Positions 37,629 to 48,078 of a stretch of DNA of 64,000 bases are shown here, piece by piece. Position 1 is the first letter of the stretch. The number at the start of each line of letters is the position of its first letter. The stretch lies in assembly GCA_004352715.1 (NCBI GenBank), contig SCFE01000105.1, forward strand, positions 1,412,148-1,476,147. The letters run 5' to 3'. A model generated the notes under the pieces. It saw only the letters and a program-made list of their open reading frames with translations, did not search any database and was not told where the DNA came from. This stretch comes from Hofstenia miamia. Taxonomy: Eukaryota; Xenacoelomorpha; Acoela. The translations under genes and the position numbers were made by a program.

Positions 37629-37870
37629 ATGCGATCCATAAGGAAGATTGAAAATTATTCGAACAGCATTGATTTGCTTCTGAAGACACTGTAGCACATG
37701 TTCATACACTCTGTAGTACAACCAATCATCATAACTTTCAATATGGGGTAGCGCTATACTTTGTTCAAAGATCTTTGTAGAATCAGCTGTGAGATATTTT
37801 CTAATTGATTAAATGTTTTTTAGGTAAAGACAACATAGTTTTTTTTCATTCAAACTAAAACAGTTGTTGA
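37449..37870 (-). pseudogene. Non-LTR reverse transcriptase C-terminal region, interrupted by hAT MITE
   Basis: On the minus strand the pieces read YLTADSTKIFEQSIALPHI, then LQKQINAVRIIFNLPYGSHF and, after a frameshift, FKLKDFKLSLYCCKALNN. This follows the conserved end of non-LTR polymerases (YGxxxWG...LQKxxxRxIxxxxxxxHxxPLxxxLxxLxLxxxxxxxLxxFxYKxLN). The frame is then cut by the MITE at 37440. The same protein piece occurs in copy 1 at 34219-34398. Confidence 0.75.
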
Positions 37871-38923
37871 GCAACTCCAAAAAAAGTTAAGATTCTTTTC
37901 TTCAAATTCCAATCAAAAGTTTCCTTTCGTCGTAAATCCAAGTCCTGTAGAATTCCTAAAACATGTATAACAGAACTTTGTAATTACCCTTTTTATTGAA
38001 ACAGCATAGTATCTAAAATAATAATTAACTATTAAGCCCCTAGGGTACATTGCCTTAGATGTTCAGTATTCATTTTTTGCAGTATTTAGAAAAGTATGGG
38101 TGGGTCAATGTGGTCTGCAAAATTTAATTTGAATGGAATTCTAAGGCCTATTGAGGACAAATCAAGTTCAGATGAAATTTAGTTCTCTTGTAGTAATTAA
38201 ATTTTGCACTTCTCTGAGAAGTGTAAAAATGTGGAGTATTTATTTTCAAATAATGCAATTATGCTTCCAAGTAAATAAAAATATTATTAAACAAGTAACC
38301 TTAAGAACTCTAAAAAAATAAATTCTTTGTTTAGGTATCTTAAACTCAGAAGTTTCTTCCTCCCCTTGCCCCATTGCTATCAGTTCAAAAACCATGTCCT
38401 ACTCCGGTCCCGACTTGCTATATCTAACTTCAAAGTTCGATCGGCCCCTAAATCTTTGTTCTATCTTTCGGAGTACGAAGTTATCCGAAAAGAAACCAGC
38501 ATATTTTGAAGTAATAAAATAGAATTATGTACTATTTGAAAACCTCAAATTCTTCTTGGATTTATTCAAAGTCTATTTAAATTTCAAAGAGAATTTCTTT
38601 TAAACGAGTAAGCCAGTTGCATTTGTCTATAGGCATTTGGTTAAGCAAGTGTACACATGTATTTCCCTATAAAATATAGATAGAGTAGAAAGACGATGAA
38701 AATTTACATTTCTGTCTATATTAATCGAAATTTCGAAATATTTGATTCAGTACTTAAAAATTATAATTTTGAAAGGGAAATCGGCTTATGCCTGTATAAT
38801 TGAAATATATACAAAAAGTAAAGAAATAGGAATATTTATCTAACTTGAACGCTTTCTTTGTATGTGTATGTATGTTGAATGGCACCAAATTATACCATTG
38901 GAAACCGTAACCGAATTTTGTTC

Positions 38924-39370
38924 TAGAGATGATTGCAGTGCAGTAATACCGCGGGAGTGATATACACAATTGCGATGGTTAGCGGTAGAATTAAAACAAT
39001 TTGCGGTGGCATAAAAGTTTACAGTAACGTGTTTTGTATTAAGATTTAAAATCTTTAAGTATTTCTCAAAAAACATTTTCTTAAGCAAAACTAAGAGATT
39101 TCGCATACAAAATATTAAGTAATTTTTACACATTTCATTAAAAATTTTACCACCTTAATAAAATGCCTAAGAAATTGTCTCTAATCTTTTTTTGCGAATG
39201 ATCCATAATCCTAAAAAAATAAATCAGAAAATTGAATATTTTCTTAAGTAGATAAAATAGCATTATTGCGGTATACCGCGGTAAAATTTCATTTATTGGG
39301 GTGGCTTGCTGTAAAAAACGGACATTGCGTTGGTAGTAATGTTTAAGAACCCGTACCACACTCATCTCTA
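38924..39370. mobile_element. hAT MITE with perfect 8-bp TSD
   Basis: The left end is TAGAGATGATTGCAGTGCAG, and the complement of the right end is TAGAGATGAGTGTGGTACGG. Perfect duplications TTTTGTTC lie at 38916-38923 and 39371-39378. The element is 447 bp and noncoding, with internal GCGGTATACCGCGGT palindromes near 39270. Open frames within it (38754-39413) are chance. Confidence 0.9.
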
Positions 39371-40360
39371 TTTTGTTCCATACTGAAATGAAATGAAGGT
39401 TGGTTACACCCATGTGTATACGCGCCCAAATTCTTATTTCAGTGTCAATGAATTTGCAAAAATATCTTTAAATTATGAAAAGCCGAATCTAGTTATTGGA
39501 TACTCTAGCAAATAGCTGGATGTTTTGCAACAGTATTGTGCGGTGATTGTTATTTGCAAAGCTATTGTTATGCATTGCTTGAAGCGATAAATATACGACT
39601 TAATGAACGGGAACTTTTTCCATCAATTGTAACCACTATGATATTTCTATGCTTGTTGATTTCCATAAATAGGTTTATATTTTTATGAGGCCTTTTATTA
39701 ATATTTTAGCCTTTGAAAGTTGAATTGAATCTCGAAGTCTTAGGATGGAATACAATATCGGAGTTTTAGTAAGTTTACTCTTGGGTTAAATGTAATAATT
39801 AATGCATTTGAAAAAGCAGTTAATGAGTTTTACTAATCACTGGGATAAATTGGAAGTCTGAGTGTCCTTTTAATAATCATTCAAGACTCAAATGCGCATT
39901 GAATTCGGTATCTTGAAACGATGTTAGAAGCGCTTTTCAAGGCGCCATGAATTTTCCGCCAACGATAATATTCATTATTGGTTTTATAGATTAAAGGAAA
40001 GAAAAGCCAGTTAGATTTTCAACACTGATTTGGCTCATTCCTAATTTGTACGTTTTAAAAGATATGAATAAAATTGGGAAGTCGCAAACGATATACTAAA
40101 CTCGTTTTTATAGAAGTGGAAATTTTAGGTCAGAGGTACAGTTACTCATTGCCCTGAAAAAGTTGTCTTTATTAGTAAACATTTATTATTTAACTGTTAT
40201 GCATTAAATGTATATCAATTTATGATTCTTAAACTTTTTTAAAAGTTGTTCTTAAAGCATGTTTGATGAAGTAGTAATTACGGAATAGTTCAAGTGCTTT
40301 TTGGATAAATCAACTTAGTGAGTAATTATTGTTTTTGGATTTCTAATACCATACTAACAC

Positions 40361-41809
40361 AGAGCGCAACAATGCCTGGTTCTGGTTCTTGACAAGGCAC
40401 GGTCTGATACGGAGTTTCTAAAATATTTTTAAACACGTTACATCAAGTTTCTATATGTGCTCACAAGAAAAGGTTCTTACAACTCACAGAGGGAGGTTGA
40501 TACAGCCCTCCCCCTCTTAATTTTTTTTCTACTAAAGATTATTCTGTGAAACTTTTTACGATACTAAAACAATCCTTCCCCCTACAAGTTGAGGTCACTA
40601 GATTGGCTTTGAGATCAACTTTATTTTGATGACGCCATCATTTCCAATGATAGGTAGAGAAATTTGGTAATTTTTTGAAAGTTTGAACGTTTTCCGTATA
40701 ATACATTTTATTATGCTTTGTTAGTTTATAATACTTGCTTTTTGTATTCATGGCAAGCCCTTTGCTTAAAAACAGACATCAAATATTGACATAGAGAACA
40801 AAAAGAATAGTTTTATATAAAAACGTATATTGATATAATATAGTAAAAAATTCTCTTTTACAAAAACTGAGCGTATTAAGCTTTATTCGATATTTACTGC
40901 TCTTTACATAATCATTTAATAAGTTTCCTTCATGCTTTAGTTATGTTTCACCAGTGTTGTCCATGGAAATGGTATTCCCATAAGAATCCCATGGTAAACG
41001 TTCTATGGGATGGGATGGGGCAGGAATAAATTGTCATGGAATGGGATAGGACAGAAAAATATTTTCTATGGACAAGCCTGTGCTTCAGTTATCAATTCAA
41101 GCATGGAATTTTAAAAAAGGTCAAACAAAAGTATGCTCAAAACTCTCAAAATATAGTTGAGAAATGTTCCATAGTGAGAAATTGCTTCAAATTTAGTCCG
41201 AATACTTCCTGATCTACAAAAGTAAAGTTCAGGAAAGCATAACCATATTGGCCTTTACAGTTGGCGGAATTAAACCCCCAGTGGCAAAAAGGGTTAATCT
41301 TTTAATTTAGGGCATTTTTTCTCTATCAAAAAAATTATCAAGGCAAATATATTGTCTTATAAGTAAATACAGTGATTATAAAGAAAATATATGTTGTTCT
41401 CATGAAGTGGTTAAAGGAGGACACAATTTACTATCTGGTTGAGTTTTTAGATTTTCTTTAGTTCGTGAGTTATAAGAGTTTAAAATTTTTTGTTGAACAG
41501 ATTTTGAAAAATTGCTTAATAAAATCTATCGATATGTAAATGAATTTTGAAAGATGCATGTAAATTATTGTTATCACTGTAATTCATTTATTTTTTCTTT
41601 ACACAACGCTGTCCTATTAAATTCCCAACTAAATTTAGAGTTAATAAGAACAAAAGTGCTTTTCACAAAATTGTGAGTATCGTGTCTTTATTTCTTCAAC
41701 AAAATTTGGGCACTACACGGCACGGTTAACTAAAGTTAAATTTTAGGCACGGTACGACAAGGCACGAGACGGTTCTTACGGAGTAAACACGGCACGGTTG
41801 CAGCGCTCT
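40361..41809. mobile_element. hAT-like element, family C copy 1, about 1.45 kb
   Basis: The left end starts AGAGCGCAACAATGCC and the complement of the right end starts AGAGCGCTGCAACCGTGCC. Flanks ACTAACAC (40353-40360) and ACTAGTAT (41810-41817) match at 5 of 8 bases, all differences being transitions. Both ends are rich in GGCACGG strings. A related copy lies at 60605 onward. Another MITE is nested inside at 40952-41080. No transposase frame is visible. Confidence 0.65.
40952..41080. mobile_element. 129-bp MITE nested in family C element
   Basis: The left end is CAGTGTTGTCCATGGAAATG, and the complement of the right end is CAGGCTTGTCCATAGAAAAT. Flanks TGTTTCAC and TGCTTCAG match at 6 of 8. 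Internally it repeats ATGGGATGGGATGGGGCAGG-type strings. Short CAG ends and 8-bp flanks fit hAT. Confidence 0.7.
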
Positions 41810-41819
41810 ACTAGTATTC

Positions 41820-43515
41820 CTATGCTTGGTGTACGTTTGCGCACAATCATTGATATCTAAAAACTAAGCAAGATTATTAGAGTAACTTAGCAGCCTCAAT
41901 CAGCCTGTTTTTGAAATTAAATTTAATGCCATCAGGCGAGTTACAAAAAGTACCGAACTTACAAAAACTAAAGTACCATATTAATTTTAATGATAGCTTA
42001 GGTTCTACATTGTAGCAACAATAAAAATCAATTTTAGGCATTGTTTTTTGATAAGATGAATATCATCTTCATTTAGTGTATTTACAGTGTGTAGTTGGAG
42101 GATGCAAGATAATATATAATGCCTAGTGCATAATTGGGCACTAGATAATTTTGGATGTAATTTTTCACTGCACCACTATGTAAGTTTTTTCTTATTTTAG
42201 AAGATCTCGGGCTACCTGCATCACTATCCAGCCCCTTTGCTTCCACCCCTGTGTCCAGCTTATAGTTTCATCATCACAATTGTGACTAATGCTACTGGGA
42301 AGAGAAATAAATTTCCTAAATGTTTTTACATTAATTTACAAACAATTTAATGTTTTAGAATCAAATTTCAAATAAATTTGAGTATAGTCATGTAATGCTT
42401 TTGTAAATGAATTCACAATAAAAATTTAAAGTAGCTGTATATGAATACAATTAATCTTTATATTATTTTAATATAGGCGCAAATTTGAACAAAAAATCTC
42501 TAAGCAAATTTCAATTTTTTTCTTTATTTACTTGCCTAGTTTATCTGCTTTGTTATCTTAATAGACCAAATTGACGCTAAGCAATCTGTAAGAACACAAA
42601 GTTATTATATCGTTAACTTGTTGAACAAACGCCTATGACGTGAAGGTATGTATTGGACAATCTACTTTTTCATCTGGATGCATCGTAAATGCATAAACAA
42701 CAATTCCTTGAAAATTAATTTTTCATTAAGTATATTTTAAAATCTATTTCACACATTGGAAAAGTTTTGGAAAACATTCTAACATCAAAATCGAACGTCA
42801 ACTGCTCATCTTAGAATTGTTTATTATTTTACCGGTAAACAATTTCTTTATTGAAGCAGCCGTCTATTGTCAATTAAAAATCTGACATTTATTATATAAA
42901 TTCCACACTGAGTTCTAAGGTTTTTTCACAATCGCAAATAATTTTGCTGACTCCAAGCAATATTTCCTTTTTCAGTAAGTCATTTTTCGTTGATATTTTC
43001 TCTAATAATTTAATTTGATAAATTTTTAAGGCTAATCGCATTGAATTACTTACGCTGATAGAATTTTTTCCATTTAATATTCTTAATTGCTAGCGGATGA
43101 AAATAATTTTAGATTTATATTCACAGCTTTAAACTACTTTGAAGTTTTGATTAGAGGGAGGCACCCATTCTTTGATAACACTTACCATTAAATTGAATTG
43201 TTAAAATAAGTTTGCTGAATGTGAACACGATTTGTATCGAGATGCAAAACAGTCGAATAGAAATTTAACTTACAGGTTGGACTAATATTAGAGTGACGCT
43301 TTTAGACCAACTTAATCCAGAAATTCAAAAATTCTATGGTGTACACGAATAGTTAAAAAATGAAAATTATACAATAAATTCAAATTATACAGATCAATTC
43401 ATTACATTCTTATGTATTTTAATAATACATATGAATAGCATCAGTGGTGTAAAGTGAAAATGGAGTCACACTTAAACATTTTCTTATGAACAGACGAAGA
43501 TAACATTTTGCAAAG
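41820..43515. other. AT-rich stretch without recognisable gene
   Basis: Nothing beyond short open frames. Around 42090-42245 a GC-richer piece (CTGCATCACTATCCAGCCCC) may be a fragment of a mobile element of unknown type. Confidence 0.45.
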
Positions 43516-43517
43516 GG

Positions 43518-43519
<2 letters not shown>

Positions 43520-43555
<36 letters not shown>

Positions 43556-43569
43556 CTATATATATATAA
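43520..43569. repeat. (TA)n microsatellite
   Basis: A TA run with one short interruption (TTTC). Confidence 0.9.
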
Positions 43570-44299
43570 AATGAGGAAACTCATTTATAACATACTTTTT
43601 AGAACGCCATCTTGTGTACGAAGATTAGAAGAATCAAATTCACGAGGTTCTTTATATCCACTATATTTAACAGTACTTTGTTTAACCTAAGAAAGGAAAA
43701 ATATACAAATCATGAGAAATTAAATTGCTATCATACTTTGACGTACTTTTAAAAAACAAAGTACTCTAGATAAATTTATTTTTCCGGACAAACTAGATTA
43801 GTTTAAGAAATTATTACTAATATTGCATTAGGTTTGAGATGGAAATTCTTTTACCATTTAAAATAAATTAATACCAAGAAAGAATAAAGCTGAGTAAAAT
43901 TTCAAAGACATTTTTATTAATTCAATCAATTGGATAAATTCAGAATGGCGTTCTACAGACCTTTGTCTAATAAATGTTAAGTGAACTTATAAAATTCATT
44001 TTCCTACATTAAAATTCATTTGTGATACTTCAAAAATTTATGGGTACCTAATCACCTCAATCAAAAATAAGTCATGGTTTTCAGAATACACTGATTACAT
44101 CATTTTTTGCAGAAGATAAATTCAGATTTGCAATCATCCACAAAAATGTGATTTTACTATAAAGGTAATAACTGGAGTTAAAGGTCGCCGGTTTCAAAAA
44201 TCCAAGATGCAAGTAAAATGCCATAGTTTATAGTAGGTGTGTGTGAAGTCATGTTGAAATCCATTGCATTGTTCAACAATTAGAGATATTTAAAATCCT

Positions 44300-44322
44300 T
44301 AGACTAGGTTTAAGACACCCTG
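44300..44322 (+). repeat. mariner-type terminal repeat abutting (TA)n
   Basis: Read from outside, this end is CAGGGTGTCTTAAACCTAGT, followed by TA and a TA run (44323-44340) broken by two unknown bases (44341-44342). No transposase was recognised upstream. Confidence 0.6.
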
Positions 44323-44618
44323 TATATCTATATATATATANNTAGTAATTTTTAACAAACATTCATAGTATGCTGGTTACATTTGCTATGTTGAAATTTA
44401 ATTATAAAAATGACATAAAAAAGTAGATATATGAAATAGTAAACCTTAAATTGAATATTTGAATTTCGTTAATATCAACCTTTCTTTTTTGGGTAGCATG
44501 TCAAAAAGTGTATACTATTTAATTTCCCTGACAATGCTTTTTCCATTGTTGTAGTGAAAATCTTCAGAATAATGAATTTATAAACTACTTTGCATGTAAG
44601 CATATCTATGAAAATATG

Positions 44619-44621
<3 letters not shown>

Positions 44622-44650
<29 letters not shown>
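44622..44650. repeat. (TA)n microsatellite, left flank of pogo-like element
   Basis: A TA run running directly into the left end of the element at 44651. Confidence 0.9.
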
Positions 44651-44655
<5 letters not shown>

Positions 44656-45363
44656 ATACCTCGATATCTCGCACCTTGTTATCTCGCCATGTTATATACC
44701 TCATTAAGTCGCCGCCCTCGCCAAGTAAATTTGAGACCGAATCCTATTTGAGTCTGTTTAATTTCCCTCGCTATGTCGCCTCGTCGAAAAATGTCATCTG
44801 ATTTGCAAACAAATTTATTTGATTAGTCAATTTGCTCGTTCTATCAGACAATCTGATATGGCAACAAGTGATGATGCCGAAAGACTTTGAGATATAAAAA
44901 ACGAAATAGTTGCCTCGGTTCTTCTCTAAAATCATCAATAATGGATTTTTTCAATCGCCAATGATTTGTTAAATGATTTTGATTTTTTTTCGTTATGTTT
45001 CAAATAGATTTATTCATGATTTGCATTTTATCGCATATTCACTTTCCATTTTGTTACCAACATCTGTGTGTATATAAAGATAATAATACTTGCAAATCAT
45101 CTTTACATAAATTTGATGTGTTATCCTAATCGATGGAAATGATAATGGATTTGTAAATTTATGTTCATCTACGTAAGGTAAGACAATTTGCTAGTGATTA
45201 TGCACATTAAAATACAGGCCAGAATACGTACGATATCTGATTACACACAGAAATAATTGATAACACGATTGTGAAAATTATATTCTCTCCTTATCTCCCC
45301 ACCCTCGCTTCTCGCCAATAATTTACCTGGTAAGGATGGCGGCGAGATATCGAGGTATTACTG
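44651..45363. mobile_element. pogo/Tigger-like non-autonomous element
   Basis: The ends are a 22-bp inverted repeat with one mismatch; the outer 20 bases of the complement of the right end read CAGTAATACCTCGATATCTC. A CAGTA...CTCGATAT end with a TA target is characteristic of pogo/Tigger elements. The element is 713 bp and noncoding. TA flanks both ends (the left T-run and 45364-45365) and both sides continue into (TA)n. Confidence 0.85.
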
Positions 45364-45367
45364 TACA

Positions 45368-45390
45368 CATATATATATATATATATATAT
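45368..45390. repeat. (TA)n microsatellite, right flank of pogo-like element
   Basis: A TA run starting four bases after the element's right end. Confidence 0.9.
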
Positions 45391-47889
45391 AAATGCTGTA
45401 TATAATTTTTAGAATATTTGATGCAAAATATATAAACATAAAATGAACTTTCTTACTTCAACTGCCTAAGAAAATTTGTATGTATGGGTTGCCTATGTGA
45501 TTTATTACAAAGCAAACAATTCCAATATGTTGATATTGATGTTGATGTATTTTTAAAAAATATGCCTTGGACTCGAAAGGCAAAATGGCTTACCATCAAA
45601 TGAAAAGTTACAACCATAACAATGAAATTTAAATAGACAAGAGTTTATCTGATTACGCATGGTAGTGTCGCTCAAAATCTTTTGCAATCTTGGCAAGAAC
45701 ATAGGATCTTCTGAGCCTTTCTATATGATAACAAGCAGAATATTTTATATACAATATAATATTACATGCATATGTATGCATATGTATAACGTCCCATAGT
45801 TTCTGTGTAGCAGCTAAATTGGCAATCTACACGTGCATTTTAATGTTTCTATAATAACTCATCCCCTCCTCTATTATTGATGGAATTTTGAAAATGAAAT
45901 GGAACTTTTGCTATTTACGAGGCACTTTAAATAATGGACTTTGTATTGATAAATTGCTAGTAGACAATTTAAATAGTCAGTAAGCCGAGGTTATTGTTCT
46001 CACAAATAAATTACTTCACTAATTATAAGGAAATTAATGTAGTATTAAAATTCCAAATTAATACAATTATGTAAAATATAATTGGCAATAATTTCGATTA
46101 ACAAATGAGTATGAAACCACTTAATATTCAAATCGTTACTCAGGATTTTAATATCAGTCTAAATATGGCCTCCAAATGTGCTCGATTAGTACAGAATAGA
46201 CGAAAATTTAAGGTTTTCAAAAGATGTACGAACTATTCTATTAACAACGTCAAAAATAAATAAATAACTGATTAACGAATAATGTGATGACGCAAATTTA
46301 CGTCACTCGCATTGTTGACGTATTTACATATAAGTAGAATTCTAATTCTGTAACGCATTTTAGGACAATTTAGAATAATCTTTCGAATATTTCTGCTATC
46401 AAAACAATACATTTCTAAGCAACTAATTTGATTATGCAATTGCATCTGTGAATTTCGATATCTATAAATACTGTACTGAACCAGGTTAAATATTGGCGAT
46501 CATGTAAGATATATCGCATTCTGTTTACTTTTTTCAGTATATATATGTATATATATATGTATACAATAGATTGTAAGTGGTTATTTGGCATCTAAGAACT
46601 TCACCTTTTTGTAGGCCAATATTACAGAAAAATCGATTTGAAATTTTAAAGTAAAGCTGAGTAGAGGACTAAGTGATAAATTAATGTTGACAGAATTATA
46701 AATCTTTACGAGAATAATACTGAATATATTTAGTAGTGCATTACTTATTTTAACTTGCAAAAAATGAAAATTAAAGGGTTATTTATCAAGTTGTTCAATA
46801 TATTTCATTAAATATTTTTGAAAAAATTATAATATAAACTGTTTTGTATATTATTTAATTTTTTTTTAAAAATAATGCACATTTAATTTATATATTTGTA
46901 ACTGTAAGTTATCTTGAAGCGAAAATGCAATAAAATAAATTTATGAACAGAAATTCAACTAAAATTTTGAGATTTTGTAACAAATTTGTGTTTAATTTGA
47001 TTTCTGTTATTTAAACATTTTGATATTGACCGTTCTTTCAAATGTCGAATTAATTATTTCCACTCTCGATTGTAATTACGGGTTAATTCACGTTGCACAA
47101 AGAGATAAAAGATGTTGCCTTATTGTTCATTGTGCACGCCAATGGATTTTTTAAGGTGGGATGTGGGAGATATTATCACATCTTCAAAATAAAAGAACTT
47201 GTTCATTACATTTAATTAATTCCACAATGAATACGCGTCTATCGTGCCGTGGGAAACTGCGGGAAGTTCCTATCTATCATCGAATATTCCTAAAAAATTA
47301 ATCTTTGAAGATATTGAAATAATTACACGCATTTTATGAATAAGATCTAACAAATCATAAATTACGGATGTCATTGCCCAGAATAGTGTATGTAAGTTTT
47401 AAATGTTAAATTAAATGGACTAGCTAACAATCTCTAAGTCCAGGAATAAAGGAGTTTCGATGCTGGTTCTTAAAATTTAAAGTTCAAAATATTGCAGCAG
47501 TGGATAACTCCATTTTAACACTTAAAATGTTTTTGCTACAGGCAAAGAAACTTATTGGAAATAGCATTGTGAGCGTATTTTGACTATTCTCAAATCCAGA
47601 AAAATTTCTAAGACTGCATTTTTACTTTTTCAAATATTACAAAAAATTTTTTCGAAGAGAAATATGTCAATTTTGGTTGTTTTGTGATTCTTGATTTATG
47701 GGTTGACGAAATAATCTTTTTGGTAATTAACTATTAATCACTGACTGATTGAAATTTTTTTTAATTGTAAATACAAAGTAATCAAAATTTTAAAATTGAA
47801 GGTTTAACATAAATAGAACATTTTTAGCCAGCTATTGTCATTGAGATCGTAACAAATTAATGAATAAACGCTTTTTAGCAAGTTTCCAG
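45391..47889. other. AT-rich stretch upstream of the recognised GPCR exons
   Basis: A short (TA)n run lies at 46539-46562. I looked here for exons encoding TM1 and TM2 of the receptor (GN-V, N-LA-AD-L) and found none that was convincing. It is probably the preceding intron. Confidence 0.45.
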
Positions 47890-48078
47890 TTCAGTATCAG
47901 CCTTCACTTTGATGGTGATCTGTTTGGACCGCTATTACGCTATTTGCCAACCACTGAAGTTCAAGTCGAGTACTACAAGAGCAAAAAGATTCATTGTCAC
48001 TATTTGGTTTTCATCAATATTGCTTTGTCTTCCTTATATTTATGTGTATAGATGTCAGATGCATGATCTGCTAAAACC
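47890..48078 (+). CDS. GPCR exon: end of TM3 to ECL2
   Basis: The acceptor is TTTCCAG before 47890 (a second AG at 47900 is possible but would lose the conserved Ser-Val-Ser of TM3). The donor is GTACGT at 48079. The exon ends with two bases (CC) of a Pro codon completed by the A at 54396, which gives KPFPELHVY and restores an orexin-receptor-like loop. It encodes the DRYYAI motif and TM4. Confidence 0.85.

Noticed and set aside
47552-47584. Short LIGNSIVSVF string resembling TM1 of a GPCR
   Set aside because: It meets a stop codon at once, with no donor and no following TM2, so it is a chance match.
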